Below are positions 45,832 through 54,832 of a stretch of 64,000 nucleotides of DNA, one piece after another. The stretch comes from Planktomarina temperata RCA23 (GTDB taxonomy: Bacteria > Pseudomonadota > Alphaproteobacteria > Rhodobacterales > Rhodobacteraceae), in NCBI RefSeq assembly GCF_000738435.1, contig NZ_CP003984.1, forward strand, positions 1,674,001-1,738,000. The letters run 5' to 3'. The notes below the pieces were generated by a model, which made no database searches, was not told where the DNA came from, and saw only the letters and a list, made by a program, of their open reading frames with translations. The number at the start of each line of letters is the position of its first letter. The stretch's first letter is position 1. Both the position numbers and the translations under genes were made by a program.

Positions 45832-46038
45832 ATGGCTACTGGCACCGTCAAATGGTTTAACACTTCAAAAGGCTTCGGCTTTATCGCTCCCGATGGCGGC
45901 TCTAAAGATGTATTTGTACACATCTCTGCTGTTGAGCGTGCAGGCTTGACTGGCTTGAATGATGACCAAAAAGTAACATTCGATATCGAACCTGGCCGTG
46001 ACGGCCGCGAAAGCGCGACAAACATCGCTTTGGCTTAA
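45832..46038 (+). CDS. cspA: Cold-shock protein CspA family
   Basis: A 68-aa single-stranded nucleic acid-binding protein. The RNP1 motif KGFGFIAPD and RNP2 motif VFVHISAV are intact, and the fold starts TGTVKWFNTSKGFGF. It acts as an RNA chaperone. AAGGAGAACGACG precedes the ATG, an excellent site. A strong terminator follows at 46081. Confidence 0.96.
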   Translation: MATGTVKWFNTSKGFGFIAPDGGSKDVFVHISAVERAGLTGLNDDQKVTFDIEPGRDGRESATNIALA

Positions 46039-46080
46039 GGGCCGGCCTCCGATTGGGAGCCGATATCTTTGAAATTTATT

Positions 46081-46112
46081 AAGGGCGTGCCGCAAATGGC
46101 GCGCCCTTTTTG
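46081..46112 (+). terminator. Rho-independent terminator of the cold-shock gene
   Basis: AAGGGCGTGCC (46081-46091) pairs with GGCGCGCCCTT (46098-46108), an 11-bp stem with one G-T pair and a 6-nt loop. Two T runs follow. Confidence 0.85.
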
Positions 46113-46241
46113 CTTTTTTACCCTCAAAGGCCACAAATCGCGCGAAACACGGCTGAATATGCTTAATTTACGCCGCTTTTCGCTTGCCAAGGGGCAGGGG
46201 GGCGATTAAAGCAGCCCTACTTCGCAGGTGGGGTTTGGGCC

Positions 46242-46313
46242 TTTGAGGGAGAAATCCTCAAAAGTCCGCCGGTTGAGAGCAATCTCTGACATCCCCGCCG
46301 AGGCATAAACCGG
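46242..46313 (+). promoter_or_regulatory. Structured 5' leader of rpsB
   Basis: Two elements are visible. A perfect 7-bp hairpin, TTTGAGG (46242-46248) with CCTCAAA (46256-46262), is followed by an outer helix CCGGTT (46269-46274) with AACCGG (46308-46313). That helix encloses a small stem GAGA/TCTC closed by a GCAA tetraloop (46275-46286). The outer helix ends 7 nt before the ATG and would touch the AAAGGA ribosome binding site, which suits S2 autoregulation. Its match to a known leader family was not established. Confidence 0.45.
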
Positions 46314-46320
46314 AAAGGAA

Positions 46321-47112
46321 ATGGCAATGGCCGCAGATTTCACAATGCGTCAGCTCTTGGAAGCTGGCGTGCACTTTGGGCACCAAACACAACGCTGGAA
46401 CCCACGTATGGGTCAATTCATCTATGGGGAGCGTAACGGCATCCACATCATGGATCTGACACAGACCGTTCCAATGCTCGATGCAGCTTTGAAAGCCATT
46501 CAAGACACCGTCGCAAAAGGCGGCCGTATCTTGTTTGTTGGCACAAAGCGTCAAGCACAAAACCCAGTTGCAGAAGCCGCTGAGAAATGTGCGCAATACT
46601 ACATGAATCACCGTTGGCTTGGTGGCACGCTGACCAACTGGCAGACCGTATCCAAATCCATCAGCCGTCTGAAAGACATTGATGAGAAAATGGAAACGGG
46701 TTTTGCCGGTTTGACCAAAAAAGAGCGTTTGGGCATGGAACGTGACCAAGCTAAATTGCAAGCCTCTTTGGGCGGCATTCGTGAAATGGGCGGCGTTCCT
46801 GATCTGTTGTTCGTCATCGACGTGAACAAAGAAGATCTGGCCATTGCAGAAGCGAAAAAGCTGGGCATTCCAGTGGTGGCTGTTGTGGATACAAACTGCC
46901 CACCCGATGGCATTGACTACGTCATTCCCGGCAATGACGACGCGGCACGTGCGATTGCACTTTACTGCGATCTCGCCGCGCGCGCAGCCTTGGAAGGCAT
47001 GTCCGCACAGCTTGGCGCCGCTGGCGTTGATCTCGGCTCTATGGAAGAGGCTGTCGCGGAAGAGGCTCTTGTTGAAGCCGCCGCAGAAGACGCTCCAGCC
47101 GCTGAGGCTTAA
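46321..47112 (+). CDS. rpsB: 30S ribosomal protein S2
   Basis: A 263-aa small-subunit protein. [20 protein letters not shown] and [14 protein letters not shown]-like segments are the conserved start, and ATRHHRW-type RNA contacts appear as [15 protein letters not shown]. The C-terminus is acidic and Ala/Glu-rich, as in alphaproteobacteria. Two ATG codons (46321 and 46327) are possible, with AAAGGA better spaced for the second. It forms an operon with tsf. Confidence 0.97.
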   Translation: MAMAADFTMRQLLEAGVHFGHQTQRWNPRMGQFIYGERNGIHIMDLTQTVPMLDAALKAIQDTVAKGGRILFVGTKRQAQNPVAEAAEKCAQYYMNHRWLGGTLTNWQTVSKSISRLKDIDEKMETGFAGLTKKERLGMERDQAKLQASLGGIREMGGVPDLLFVIDVNKEDLAIAEAKKLGIPVVAVVDTNCPPDGIDYVIPGNDDAARAIALYCDLAARAALEGMSAQLGAAGVDLGSMEEAVAEEALVEAAAEDAPAAEA

Positions 47113-47132
47113 GCCCAGATTGGAAGTTTACA

Positions 47133-47156
47133 TCGGTTGCGGGAAACCGCAGCCGA
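47133..47156 (+). other. Hairpin with GAAA tetraloop between rpsB and tsf
   Basis: TCGGTTGCGG and CCGCAGCCGA form a 10-bp stem with one G-T pair, closed by GAAA. There is no T run behind it, so it is not a simple terminator. It may stabilise the 3' end of rpsB mRNA, or be a processing or attenuation element within the operon. Confidence 0.6.
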
Positions 47157-47185
47157 GATTCTCTTATAGGAAAAGGAACACGATT

Positions 47186-48061
47186 ATGGCGATTACTGCT
47201 GCAATGGTGAAAGAAATGCGCGAAAAATCCGGCGCAGGCATGATGGATGCCAAAAAAGCATTGACCGAAAACGATGGCGATATGGAAGCGGCAATGGATT
47301 GGCTGCGCACCAAAGGTCTGGCCAAAGCTGCAAAAAAATCCGGTCGGACTGCGGCTGAGGGGCTTGTGGCTGTGGCCGTTCAAGCGGGCAAGGGTGTTGC
47401 GGTTGAGGTGAACTCAGAAACTGATTTCGTCGGCAAAAACGCAGATTTCCAAGCGATGGTTGCGAAAATCGCAACAGCTGGCTTGTCCGCAGACAGCACA
47501 GAAGGCTTGGCTGCGACTGTTGTGGACGGCAAGCCTGTGGCTGATCTGATCACAGATGCGATTGCCACCATTGGCGAAAATATGTCTTTGCGCCGTATGG
47601 CGACGGTTTCGGCAGATACGGTTGTGTCCTATGTGCACAATGCCGCGGCCGAGGGTATGGGCAAGATCGGCGTGTTGGTCGGCCTGTCTGGTGACAATGA
47701 AGCCTTTGGCAAGCAGGTGGCGATGCATATCGCTGCGGCCAATCCTGCAGCCTTGAATGAAGCCTCCTTGGATCCTGCGGTTGTTGAAAAGGAAAAGCAA
47801 ATTCAGATGGATATTGCTCGCGAAAGCGGCAAGCCTGAAGCTGTGATCGAAAAAATGATCGTGGGCCGGATGAAGAAATTCATGGCGGACTCGACCTTGA
47901 TGGGGCAAGCTTTTGTGGTCAATCCCGATCTGACGGTTGAAGCGGCGGCCAAAGAAGCTGGCGTTGAGGTCACAGGATTTGTGCGCCTTGAAGTGGGTGA
48001 AGGCATCGAAAAAGTGGTTGAAGATTTCGCCGCCGAAGTTGCGAAAACAATGAAGGGTTAA
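47186..48061 (+). CDS. tsf: Translation elongation factor Ts
   Basis: A 291-aa nucleotide exchange factor for EF-Tu. The N-terminal block [19 protein letters not shown](D), the linker [15 protein letters not shown] and the core motif [13 protein letters not shown] (residues about 74-86) are complete. The ATG at 47186 has AAAGGA upstream; the longer frame starting inside rpsB is a shadow. A terminator follows. Confidence 0.97.
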   Translation: MAITAAMVKEMREKSGAGMMDAKKALTENDGDMEAAMDWLRTKGLAKAAKKSGRTAAEGLVAVAVQAGKGVAVEVNSETDFVGKNADFQAMVAKIATAGLSADSTEGLAATVVDGKPVADLITDAIATIGENMSLRRMATVSADTVVSYVHNAAAEGMGKIGVLVGLSGDNEAFGKQVAMHIAAANPAALNEASLDPAVVEKEKQIQMDIARESGKPEAVIEKMIVGRMKKFMADSTLMGQAFVVNPDLTVEAAAKEAGVEVTGFVRLEVGEGIEKVVEDFAAEVAKTMKG

Positions 48062-48080
48062 CCCAGCCCAGACCGAAATT

Positions 48081-48110
48081 AAAAAGGCGTCCCTTGGGAT
48101 GCCTTTTTTT
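48081..48110 (+). terminator. Rho-independent terminator of rpsB-tsf
   Basis: AAAAAGGCGTCC pairs with GGATGCCTTTTT around CTTG, with a T run to 48110. The leading A run makes it usable, more weakly, on the minus strand as well. Confidence 0.85.
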
Positions 48111-48167
48111 GTACGCTACAACCGGGCAGGGCGCGCCAAGGGAGGGGGCGCGCCGGATCCCAGCGGG

Positions 48168-49202
48168 TCAGTGCTGGGTTTGACTGATCATTGAGTGGCT
48201 GAGAAGAGACCCCTCTTTATACTTGAGGCTCGCGCGGGCCGATGGGCCGTAGCTGTCGAAATTACCATTCGCCAGCTGCGGGAACAGCTCAAGGATTTCA
48301 TTGCGTGTCGGCTCGTCCAAGGCTTTCCAACCCTCCGCACCGGGGTGGAAGCTTTCAGATGGGGCGCCTTCGGCATAGACGATCTCGTGGCTGTCAAAGA
48401 GCATGTGGAAATATTCCACCTCGCCACCTTCCTCGCGCAGAATAGAATGGTCATTCACCAGTGATTTGGCCGTGGCCAGCACTTCGCGCTCGCCAAAGAG
48501 CACCTCCGCGTGCCAGCCGGATAGCAGCATGCGGTGCTGCGGGCTAACGCGGAGATCGCGCGTGTTGCCAAGCGCGCCCTTGCGGATCAGGATGGGGGCC
48601 ATATTGCCGGTCGCTTGGCATTTGCTAGAGCCAATCCAGCGGATCGGTTGAAGCCCGTGATCTAGCGTTTCAACGCGATCACCCACAGCGAGGTCTTCAA
48701 TGGCAACCTCGCCGGATTGGGTTTTGATCTGTGAACCACGAGTGAAGCAGGCAATTTGGAGGTTGGCATTATCCATCGACATGAAACCGTTACCAAATGC
48801 TTCCAGTCGGATTTCTGTGACGGTAATCACTGGGGTGATCGCTAGCGTAAAAGTTGCATATCCGCCAGGAGTCGTAACTATTACGCTCCCAATGACATTA
48901 TTGGCCTGATCAAGGACACGAAGTACAGGAGTTGTTGGTGCAGCTGTCACAGGGTCCAAATCAACCGACAAAGAATAGGGTGTTCCGACTGTCAATGGTG
49001 TGGTCAAGGTTTGCCCCAAAGACTCATTTTCCCCAAACCAGATCCAATCATCCCCATCTGTTGCGGAACCTGCCCCCAATAAATTACGGTTCAAGTCTGG
49101 GGTGTTCGTAACGGCAAACCAGCCTGCGGCATCCCCGCTTGCAATGGCTGTCCATGTCGTATGAGGACCTTCAAAACTTCCGTTAGTTAGTAAGTTCTTC
49201 AT
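48168..49202 (-). CDS. Secreted-type Hint domain protein
   Basis: A 344-aa protein of two parts. Residues 1-150 form a beta-sandwich-like domain, opening LLTNGSFEG and closing MSMDNANLQI, as in DUF642/carbohydrate-binding-like modules. Residues 152-300 are a Hint_2 domain: Cys152 in ACFTRGSQIKTQSG, then AIEDLAVGDRVETLDHG and LRVSPQHRMLLSG (the block with the catalytic His). The tail PSARASLKYKE is typical of Rhodobacterales Hint_2 proteins. No Sec signal is seen. The family may self-process, or leave by a type I exporter. AAGGAG precedes the ATG, which abuts the GNAT stop. Confidence 0.85.
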   Translation of the reverse strand: MKNLLTNGSFEGPHTTWTAIASGDAAGWFAVTNTPDLNRNLLGAGSATDGDDWIWFGENESLGQTLTTPLTVGTPYSLSVDLDPVTAAPTTPVLRVLDQANNVIGSVIVTTPGGYATFTLAITPVITVTEIRLEAFGNGFMSMDNANLQIACFTRGSQIKTQSGEVAIEDLAVGDRVETLDHGLQPIRWIGSSKCQATGNMAPILIRKGALGNTRDLRVSPQHRMLLSGWHAEVLFGEREVLATAKSLVNDHSILREEGGEVEYFHMLFDSHEIVYAEGAPSESFHPGAEGWKALDEPTRNEILELFPQLANGNFDSYGPSARASLKYKEGSLLSHSMISQTQH

Positions 49203-49712
49203 TTATTTCTCCTTTTTGAGCGCCGGCTTCGTTAACCACCGCACGCGCTGCAATATCATGGATTGATGTAGCGCCATCGACAGATGGCGGGTTGTCGTCG
49301 TCTGTTGGATGCTTTTCACAAAACCCAGCTTTTCTAACACTCGCCCGCTGGCTTTATTCTGAATAAAATATCCAGATTTAACTTGTTGCTGCAGCGTAGT
49401 GGAAAAAAGCCGATCAAGCGCTTGCCTGACAGCACATGTTGCAATACCTCTCCCCCAATACTTTGGGTCCAAAAAATACTCCAGCTGATCGCGCATTTGC
49501 AGCGCACCAACCAGCAGCCGATCAAATGCTATTCCAAACACCAGCCCCGGATTCTCCATGCCAAAAGTTACAAACCTTTTGGCATGGGACCGCTTAAACG
49601 GGTGAGGCATATGTGCCAGATATCTGGCCACTTGCATTTGATTGCAGATTTCAACCAGACGCGGCACGTCACGCATCACAAGTGGGCGCAGAGACACAGT
49701 GGCATCAGACAT
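49203..49712 (-). CDS. GNAT family acetyltransferase in the Hint cassette
   Basis: A 169-aa protein. The middle part carries GNAT signatures: LEYFLDPKYWGRGIATCAVR (residues about 77-96), with the acetyl-CoA loop in GRGIA, and NKASGRVLEKLGFVKSI (residues about 123-139). The start VSLRPLVMRDVPRLVEICN is usual. Its start overlaps the end of the NusA-N-like gene by 8 bp and its stop abuts the Hint start, so the three are one transcriptional unit. It may modify one of the other two products; the substrate is unknown. Confidence 0.85.
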   Translation of the reverse strand: MSDATVSLRPLVMRDVPRLVEICNQMQVARYLAHMPHPFKRSHAKRFVTFGMENPGLVFGIAFDRLLVGALQMRDQLEYFLDPKYWGRGIATCAVRQALDRLFSTTLQQQVKSGYFIQNKASGRVLEKLGFVKSIQQTTTTRHLSMALHQSMILQRVRWLTKPALKKEK

Positions 49713-50127
49713 CGGCCTTCGCCACTGCTATGTTCTTAATCTTCATGTTCGCAGTGGTCAGCACACCAAAGGGTGTTACCAACTCATCATACTCCAACGT
49801 ATTGGCGATTTTTGCCCCTAGCTCGACCCCTGATTTTATTTTGCGCGCATTGTGTAGCGATACTTGCCGATACTCATCTGTGACTGTTTCGACAACGTCC
49901 AAGATTTGAAAAATTCGAACTGACCCATTGTCGTCGATGGTCGCTCTAAAAACGTACTCTTTGCCAAAAGCATCCGAAGCAGCCTGTTCAATCTGCGCTT
50001 CTACATCTTTAACTAAGGCTGCGCCTGGTTTTCCATCATTCAACTGGGCTTTCAGGAACTCTGAAATATTTGGCGGAGTTACCAGAGTGATTGGGTCTTC
50101 AGTTTGTAAAAGCGTTACTTTTGTCAT
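49705..50127 (-). CDS. Stand-alone NusA N-terminal-like protein
   Basis: A 140-aa protein. Residues about 38-128 resemble the N-terminal, RNA polymerase-binding domain of NusA: VEAQIEQAASDAFGKEY, then FRATIDDNGSVRIFQILDVV, then RQVSLHNARKIKSGVELG. Compare the pattern ALxxATKKKY, DVRVxIDRxxGxxxxFRRWxVV and ITLExAR in true NusA. The S1 and KH domains are missing. It could bind RNA polymerase and alter pausing or termination, or reuse the fold otherwise. AAGGTGAG precedes the ATG. First gene of the GNAT-Hint cassette. Homology rests on reading by eye. Confidence 0.6.
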   Translation of the reverse strand: MTKVTLLQTEDPITLVTPPNISEFLKAQLNDGKPGAALVKDVEAQIEQAASDAFGKEYVFRATIDDNGSVRIFQILDVVETVTDEYRQVSLHNARKIKSGVELGAKIANTLEYDELVTPFGVLTTANMKIKNIAVAKADV

Positions 50128-50427
50128 AGTTGGCTCACCTTATTTAATATTCATTCGTGATTTAATGTGCATTCGTTTCTAGAGTTTTTCACGCTACGCA
50201 ATTCTGTCTATTTCATCGAGCAGATCATTAGCTGCCGTGCAAGTGACTAAATACTATAAATATTAACGCATTCCCAAATCTGTTGTAATTTAAATGAGAA
50301 AATAAATATACGTTGTTGCTTCTGGGGACAAGCTATATTTGTTTTAGATTTTGGCAAGCAAAAACGGTCCATAATCTATATTATGTTAAATTAATACTCA
50401 GGCAGAAACCCCAATAACATGTAACGA
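50128..50427. other. AT-rich intergenic region of about 300 bp
   Basis: The stretch between the NusA-N-like gene and the carbonic anhydrase gene is clearly richer in A and T than its neighbours. It holds the direct repeats at 50143-50176 and several TATAAT-like boxes on both strands, such as ACTATAAATATTAA near 50253. No open frame of note and no RNA gene were recognised. It probably carries the promoter of the cassette, reading leftward. Confidence 0.5.
50143..50176. repeat. Tandem 16-bp direct repeat in the cassette leader
   Basis: TTTAATATTCATTCGT (50143-50158) and TTTAATGTGCATTCGT (50161-50176) agree in 14 of 16 bases and lie 18 bp apart, 16-49 bp upstream of the NusA-N-like ATG. They could be paired sites for a regulator. 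Confidence 0.55.
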
Positions 50428-50961
50428 TTACGCTTCAGAGATTGCCTCTAATCCTTTGGCAAAACGCCGCATATTGGTTTGATAGCCAATGGCCGATGTC
50501 AGCAGCCCTTCGATTTCCGCCTCGGTTAAGCTGCGCACCACTTTGCCCGGTGCGCCGACGACAAGGGAATTGTCGGGAATGATTTTGCCTTCGGTGATCA
50601 AGGCGCCGGCGCCGATCAAACAGTTGCGGCCAATCTGAGCGCCGTTCAAAACAATAGCGCCCATGCCAATCAGGCTTTGATCGCCAATGGTGCAGCCGTG
50701 CAGGATCGCCTTATGTCCGATGGTGCAATTGCGGCCTATGGTTAGAGGAAAGCCAATATCGGTATGCAAGACGGAGTTTTCCTGCACATTTGAGCCGGCT
50801 CCTATGTCGATCCACTCATTATCCCCGCGCAAAGTCGCGCCAAACCAGACCGAAGCGCCAGCGCCAAGGCGCACTTTGCCGATCACATTGGCATCTGGCG
50901 CCACCCAAAAATCGCCATCTTCAGGAAATTTTGGTTTATTTTCATTGAGCTTATAAATCAT
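50428..50961 (-). CDS. Gamma-class carbonic anhydrase family protein
   Basis: A 177-aa left-handed beta-helix protein built from hexapeptide repeats ([25 protein letters not shown] onward). Three candidate zinc-binding histidines lie in [18 protein letters not shown] and the latter's final His. The C-terminal helix ([22 protein letters not shown]) closes the trimer. The family interconverts CO2 and bicarbonate, though many bacterial members are untested. Its start overlaps the gmk 3' end by 11 bp. Confidence 0.93.
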   Translation of the reverse strand: MIYKLNENKPKFPEDGDFWVAPDANVIGKVRLGAGASVWFGATLRGDNEWIDIGAGSNVQENSVLHTDIGFPLTIGRNCTIGHKAILHGCTIGDQSLIGMGAIVLNGAQIGRNCLIGAGALITEGKIIPDNSLVVGAPGKVVRSLTEAEIEGLLTSAIGYQTNMRRFAKGLEAISEA

Positions 50962-51592
50962 TGTTCATCTCAAATTCAGTTTGCAGCGCTCGGACATGTT
51001 CGACCAGACCGGGCTGTTGGCTCCGGCGCAGGCGCTCTGTTGTGACGATGGTTTTTAGCTTTTCTTCCGTGGCATCGAGATCATCGTTGATCAGGACATA
51101 ATCATAACCCGACCAATGGCTTATCTCATCCCAGCTTTTTTGCATACGCTTGGCAATAGTCTCTGCAGTGTCTTGCCCCCTGCCCTCAAGCCGGCGCTGC
51201 AGTTCGGTGATGGATGGTGGGAGGATGAAGATTGAGAGCACATGCTCTTGCAATGCCGAGTTGGCAATCTGCTGTGCGCCTTGCCAGTCAATGTCAAACA
51301 AGACATCCTGCCCCTTGCCGATGGCCGCCTCTACGGGCCCTTTTGGCGATCCATAAAATTTGCCAAAAACATGCGCATGTTCAAGCATCTCCCCATCGCG
51401 GACTTGGCGTTTAAAATCAGCCTCATCAACGAAAAAATAATCCTGCCCGTCCACCTCTCCCTTGCGCATCGCGCGGGTGGTTGCGGAGACTGAAAATGCC
51501 AGCGAGGGATCCCAGCGCATCAGGCGCCGCGCGAGCGTGGACTTGCCCGCCCCGGAGGGGGACGACAGAATAATTAATAGGCCACGCCGCAT
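50951..51592 (-). CDS. gmk: Guanylate kinase
   Basis: A 213-aa enzyme converting GMP to GDP. The P-loop is [16 protein letters not shown] at residues 8-23, followed by [19 protein letters not shown] and the GMP-binding [15 protein letters not shown]. The ATG at 51592 (MRRGLLIIL) has GGAG about 9 nt upstream; the ATG at 51607 lies inside the yicC stop region. It sits downstream of yicC (4-nt gap), a common pairing. Confidence 0.95.
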   Translation of the reverse strand: MRRGLLIILSSPSGAGKSTLARRLMRWDPSLAFSVSATTRAMRKGEVDGQDYFFVDEADFKRQVRDGEMLEHAHVFGKFYGSPKGPVEAAIGKGQDVLFDIDWQGAQQIANSALQEHVLSIFILPPSITELQRRLEGRGQDTAETIAKRMQKSWDEISHWSGYDYVLINDDLDATEEKLKTIVTTERLRRSQQPGLVEHVRALQTEFEMNNDL

Positions 51593-51596
51593 GGTC

Positions 51597-52478
51597 TCAC
51601 TCCACATTTTGCACTTGCTCGCGCATTTGATCTATCAAGACCTTCATTTCAAGTCCAATGGCCGTTAAGGCCTTTGACCCTGACTTGGAACACAGGGTAT
51701 TGGCCTCACGGTTGAATTCCTGCATCAGAAAATCAAATTTGCGCCCCGACGGCTCGTCGGACGTCAGCAATGTCTGCGCCGCTGCGATATGGGCCTGCAA
51801 GCGGTCAATTTCCTCAGTGACATCACTTTTCACCGCTAAAATCGCCATTTCTTGCGCCAAACGCTCGGGATCAATGTCTTGTATCAGACGTGCCAAGGCG
51901 GCCCTGAAATTTTCCTCAAAGCCGTCAGCGCGGGTTTTTAAGGTGGCGAGAGCTTGGGTGATAAGCGCTTCCATCTGTTTCAGGTTCTCGGCAAGTATGC
52001 GGTGCAGCGCCGCGCCTTCGGCTTTTCGGGAGGCTTGAAATTGGGCGATCAGCCTTGGCAGATCCTTTGTCAAAACAGTGATCACGGCCTGCTGCGCCTC
52101 TGTATCAGCATCGACATCTAAAAACCCATTTTGCGCCACGATATCAGACAGGCTTAGCGGCGCAACAGATAGGCCTTTTTGCGCCGCATGTTCTGCCAAA
52201 ACCGCAGCGTTGGTCAATATATGCTCTAATTTATCCGGATCAATCTGCCGCTGGCCCTGTCCTGCAACATGGGAAATCTTGAGTGAAAACTGCAGCGATC
52301 CACGGGCAACCTGGGATGAAATCGCCTTGCGCGCGGCTTGATCGAAGCCAACCAGCCATTCAGGCACCCGTGTGCCAATGTCCAACCCTTTGTTGTTCAC
52401 AGCGCGCAGTTCCATGGACCAATCATAGGGGCCCGACGCGCCACTCATCGCAGCCATGCCCGTCATTGATGTTAACAT
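51597..52478 (-). CDS. yicC: YicC family endoribonuclease-like protein
   Basis: A 293-aa protein. The start [19 protein letters not shown], the block [20 protein letters not shown] and the C-terminal [20 protein letters not shown] with [15 protein letters not shown] match the YicC/YloC family. E. coli YicC affects decay of certain small RNAs and has endoribonuclease activity. It precedes gmk on the same strand. Confidence 0.93.
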   Translation of the reverse strand: MLTSMTGMAAMSGASGPYDWSMELRAVNNKGLDIGTRVPEWLVGFDQAARKAISSQVARGSLQFSLKISHVAGQGQRQIDPDKLEHILTNAAVLAEHAAQKGLSVAPLSLSDIVAQNGFLDVDADTEAQQAVITVLTKDLPRLIAQFQASRKAEGAALHRILAENLKQMEALITQALATLKTRADGFEENFRAALARLIQDIDPERLAQEMAILAVKSDVTEEIDRLQAHIAAAQTLLTSDEPSGRKFDFLMQEFNREANTLCSKSGSKALTAIGLEMKVLIDQMREQVQNVE

Positions 52479-52644
52479 GCCACCCTCCCCAAGCCTGCCA
52501 TTATCTGTCTACGTTAAATTTTTGTTCAATAAAATGTTAAATTTGACTGAAATTATTAACACTCTTTTTACCAAACTGCTGAAAACATGGTTATCAGAAC
52601 CTTAACCAAAATCTCGCCGATACAACCGCGGACAATGAGGACAC

Positions 52645-53271
52645 ATGCAGCTACCGATTGATACAGTCATTCAGCCAGAGTTCACCCAACACCGGCTACA
52701 GCGCGCGCTCTATAGCCTTTGGCAAGCGCGGTGCCGAGATGGTCAAATTCCCTTGTGGCAGTCTCTCTCCTGCCAGGCGCTTGGCCCCTACCTATCTGCC
52801 GCCTGTGTCATCGGCCTGACCGCGTCGAACCGAAGTGTCATTCGCATCGCCAGCACGCAAGTAAACCAGCTGCTGGGGCAGGACAGTCGTGGCCAAGCGC
52901 TGGACAGTCTTTGCGCCCCAGCAATCCAGCCACAATTTGAACATCTGGTATCGCAGGTTTTTAACAGGCAATCCCCGATGAGCGTCACCTTGCGATCGCG
53001 GGCCTTTGACCGGGAGTCTGTGCTTACAATGCTGCCGCTTTTGGACCGGCAGAGGCAGTGTCGCCGGGCACTGGCGACGGTGGATCTCGTCCGCGGTCAA
53101 TATCGCTGCGAGGCGCAACAGAAGGCAGCGCCATTTTCGGCGCTGGGGCCTGTATATTATGCGGCGCGCCCTGGCCACAGCCCGCAAGAGACTGACGCGC
53201 TTGTGCTTTGCATGGGACGCAAAAAGGGCGCACAGATCCCTGCGCGCCCCTATCTTAAATTGGTCAGTTGA
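52645..53271 (+). CDS. PAS domain-containing protein
   Basis: A 208-aa protein. An opening basic helix (HRLQRALYSLWQARCRDGQIPLW) is followed by a PAS-like fold of the PAS_5 type: RIASTQVNQLLGQDSRGQAL then LCAPAIQPQFEHLVSQVF. It ends with a basic tail (GRKKGAQIPARPYLKLVS). In alphaproteobacteria such small single-domain PAS proteins are often linked to cell-cycle or polar signalling. The ATG has GAGGACAC upstream. A CtrA-box-like sequence lies at 52591-52605. Confidence 0.75.
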   Translation: MQLPIDTVIQPEFTQHRLQRALYSLWQARCRDGQIPLWQSLSCQALGPYLSAACVIGLTASNRSVIRIASTQVNQLLGQDSRGQALDSLCAPAIQPQFEHLVSQVFNRQSPMSVTLRSRAFDRESVLTMLPLLDRQRQCRRALATVDLVRGQYRCEAQQKAAPFSALGPVYYAARPGHSPQETDALVLCMGRKKGAQIPARPYLKLVS

Positions 53272-53290
53272 TCCTAAATATTCAAAGATC

Positions 53291-54661
53291 CTAAACGGCC
53301 AACCGCGCCGCGCGGGTTTTGTTGGTTTGACTCAACTCTTCAGCGACCAAAAAGGCCAGTTCCAAAGATTGTGATGCGTTCAAACGCGGATCACAGGCCG
53401 TGTGATAGCGATCTGACAGATTCTCATCGGTCACAGCCCGCACGCCGCCGGTGCATTCGGTGACGTCTTGGCCGGTCATCTCAAAATGCACGCCACCCGG
53501 CACGGTATTTTCCGACCTGTGGATGGCGAAGAATTCTTGCACCTCGCGCAATACGCTTTCAAACGGCCGGGTTTTATACCCAGAGGACGCCTTGATGGTG
53601 TTGCCATGCATCGCATCACAGGTCCAAACCACATTCGCACCTTCCTCGTTGACCGTTTTGATCAAACGCGGCAGGTGATCGCCGACAGCGCCAGCGCCAA
53701 AGCGTGCGATGAGCGTCAAACGCCCCGCTTCATTGTTAGGGTTCAGTTTTTCCATCAATACCTTAAGGTCTTCCGCTGTCGTTGTCGGGCCACATTTCAG
53801 GCCAATTGGGTTTTGCACACCGCGACAGAACTCGACATGGGCGCCATCGGGTTGGCGGGTCCGATCGCCAATCCACACCATATGTCCCGATCCCGCCACA
53901 TAGGTCCCGCTTGTGCTGTCCAATCGGCACAAGGCCTCTTCATACTCCAGCAGCAGCGCCTCATGGGAGGTATAAAAATCAACGGAACTTAGCTCAGCAT
54001 TTTTCTCAGAGGTCAGCCCAGCCGCCTCCATGAAATCTAAGGCATCCGAAATTCGGTTTGCCATTTCACGATAGGCCGAAGCCTTTTGCGATTCGGTGAA
54101 TCCCAAAGTCCAAGAATGCACCTGATGAATATCCGCAAACCCGCCTTTGGAAAACGCGCGCAAGAGGTTCAGAGTGGCCGCCGCTTGGGTATAGGCTTGC
54201 AACATCTTCTGCGGGTTTGGAATGCGGGCCTCGGGGGTGAAATCGAGCTCATTGATAATGTCACCGCGATAGCTCGGCAGTTCGACACCATTCTGGGTTT
54301 CCGTCGGAGCAGAGCGGGGTTTGGCAAACTGCCCAGCCATGCGGCCCACTTTGACCACAGGCACTTTTGCGCCATAAGTCAAAACCATGGCCATTTGCAG
54401 CATCACTTTGAACGTGTCGCGGATGTTGTCGGCGGAAAACTCTTTAAAGCTTTCAGCACAATCGCCGCCCTGCAATAGAAAGGCCTCGCCGCGACTGACG
54501 GCGGCCAATTGCTGACGCAAGGCCCGCGCTTCGCCAGCAAAAACGAGCGGTGGATATTGCCGCAACTGCTGTTCAGCCGCGGCCAAGGCCGCTTGGTCCG
54601 TATAGTCGGGCATCTGAACTCTCGGCTTATTGCGCCAATCAGATTTTTGCCAGCTGGTCAT
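53291..54661 (-). CDS. aroG: Class II DAHP synthase
   Basis: A 456-aa plant-type 3-deoxy-D-arabino-heptulosonate 7-phosphate synthase, the first enzyme of the shikimate pathway. [14 protein letters not shown] with the metal-binding Cys, [31 protein letters not shown] and [16 protein letters not shown] (His) are all present. The ATG at 54661 (MTSWQKSDW) has GGAG at 11 nt; the longer open frame to 55255 overlaps the divergent regulator gene and is not real. The C-terminus runs to RAARLAV. Confidence 0.96.
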   Translation of the reverse strand: MTSWQKSDWRNKPRVQMPDYTDQAALAAAEQQLRQYPPLVFAGEARALRQQLAAVSRGEAFLLQGGDCAESFKEFSADNIRDTFKVMLQMAMVLTYGAKVPVVKVGRMAGQFAKPRSAPTETQNGVELPSYRGDIINELDFTPEARIPNPQKMLQAYTQAAATLNLLRAFSKGGFADIHQVHSWTLGFTESQKASAYREMANRISDALDFMEAAGLTSEKNAELSSVDFYTSHEALLLEYEEALCRLDSTSGTYVAGSGHMVWIGDRTRQPDGAHVEFCRGVQNPIGLKCGPTTTAEDLKVLMEKLNPNNEAGRLTLIARFGAGAVGDHLPRLIKTVNEEGANVVWTCDAMHGNTIKASSGYKTRPFESVLREVQEFFAIHRSENTVPGGVHFEMTGQDVTECTGGVRAVTDENLSDRYHTACDPRLNASQSLELAFLVAEELSQTNKTRAARLAV

Positions 54662-54832
54662 AAGTATGTGCTCCGGTATTGTGTTAGCGTTATCTCTCAC
54701 CAGTTTATCGTGATTTTCATTGATAAACCACCGTAAAATGTGCCTCATAGCAATAGAGCCTTGACCTAGTTTCTCATCAAGGCCAAAGGGGGCCATGTTG
54801 CCCAGATCAGGGCACGGTGAAGGATGATCCTT

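Noticed and set aside
46844-47185. Extended start of tsf inside rpsB
   Set aside because: The open frame upstream of 47186 is out of frame with rpsB and lacks EF-Ts similarity. The ATG at 47186 has a good ribosome binding site and the conserved N-terminus.
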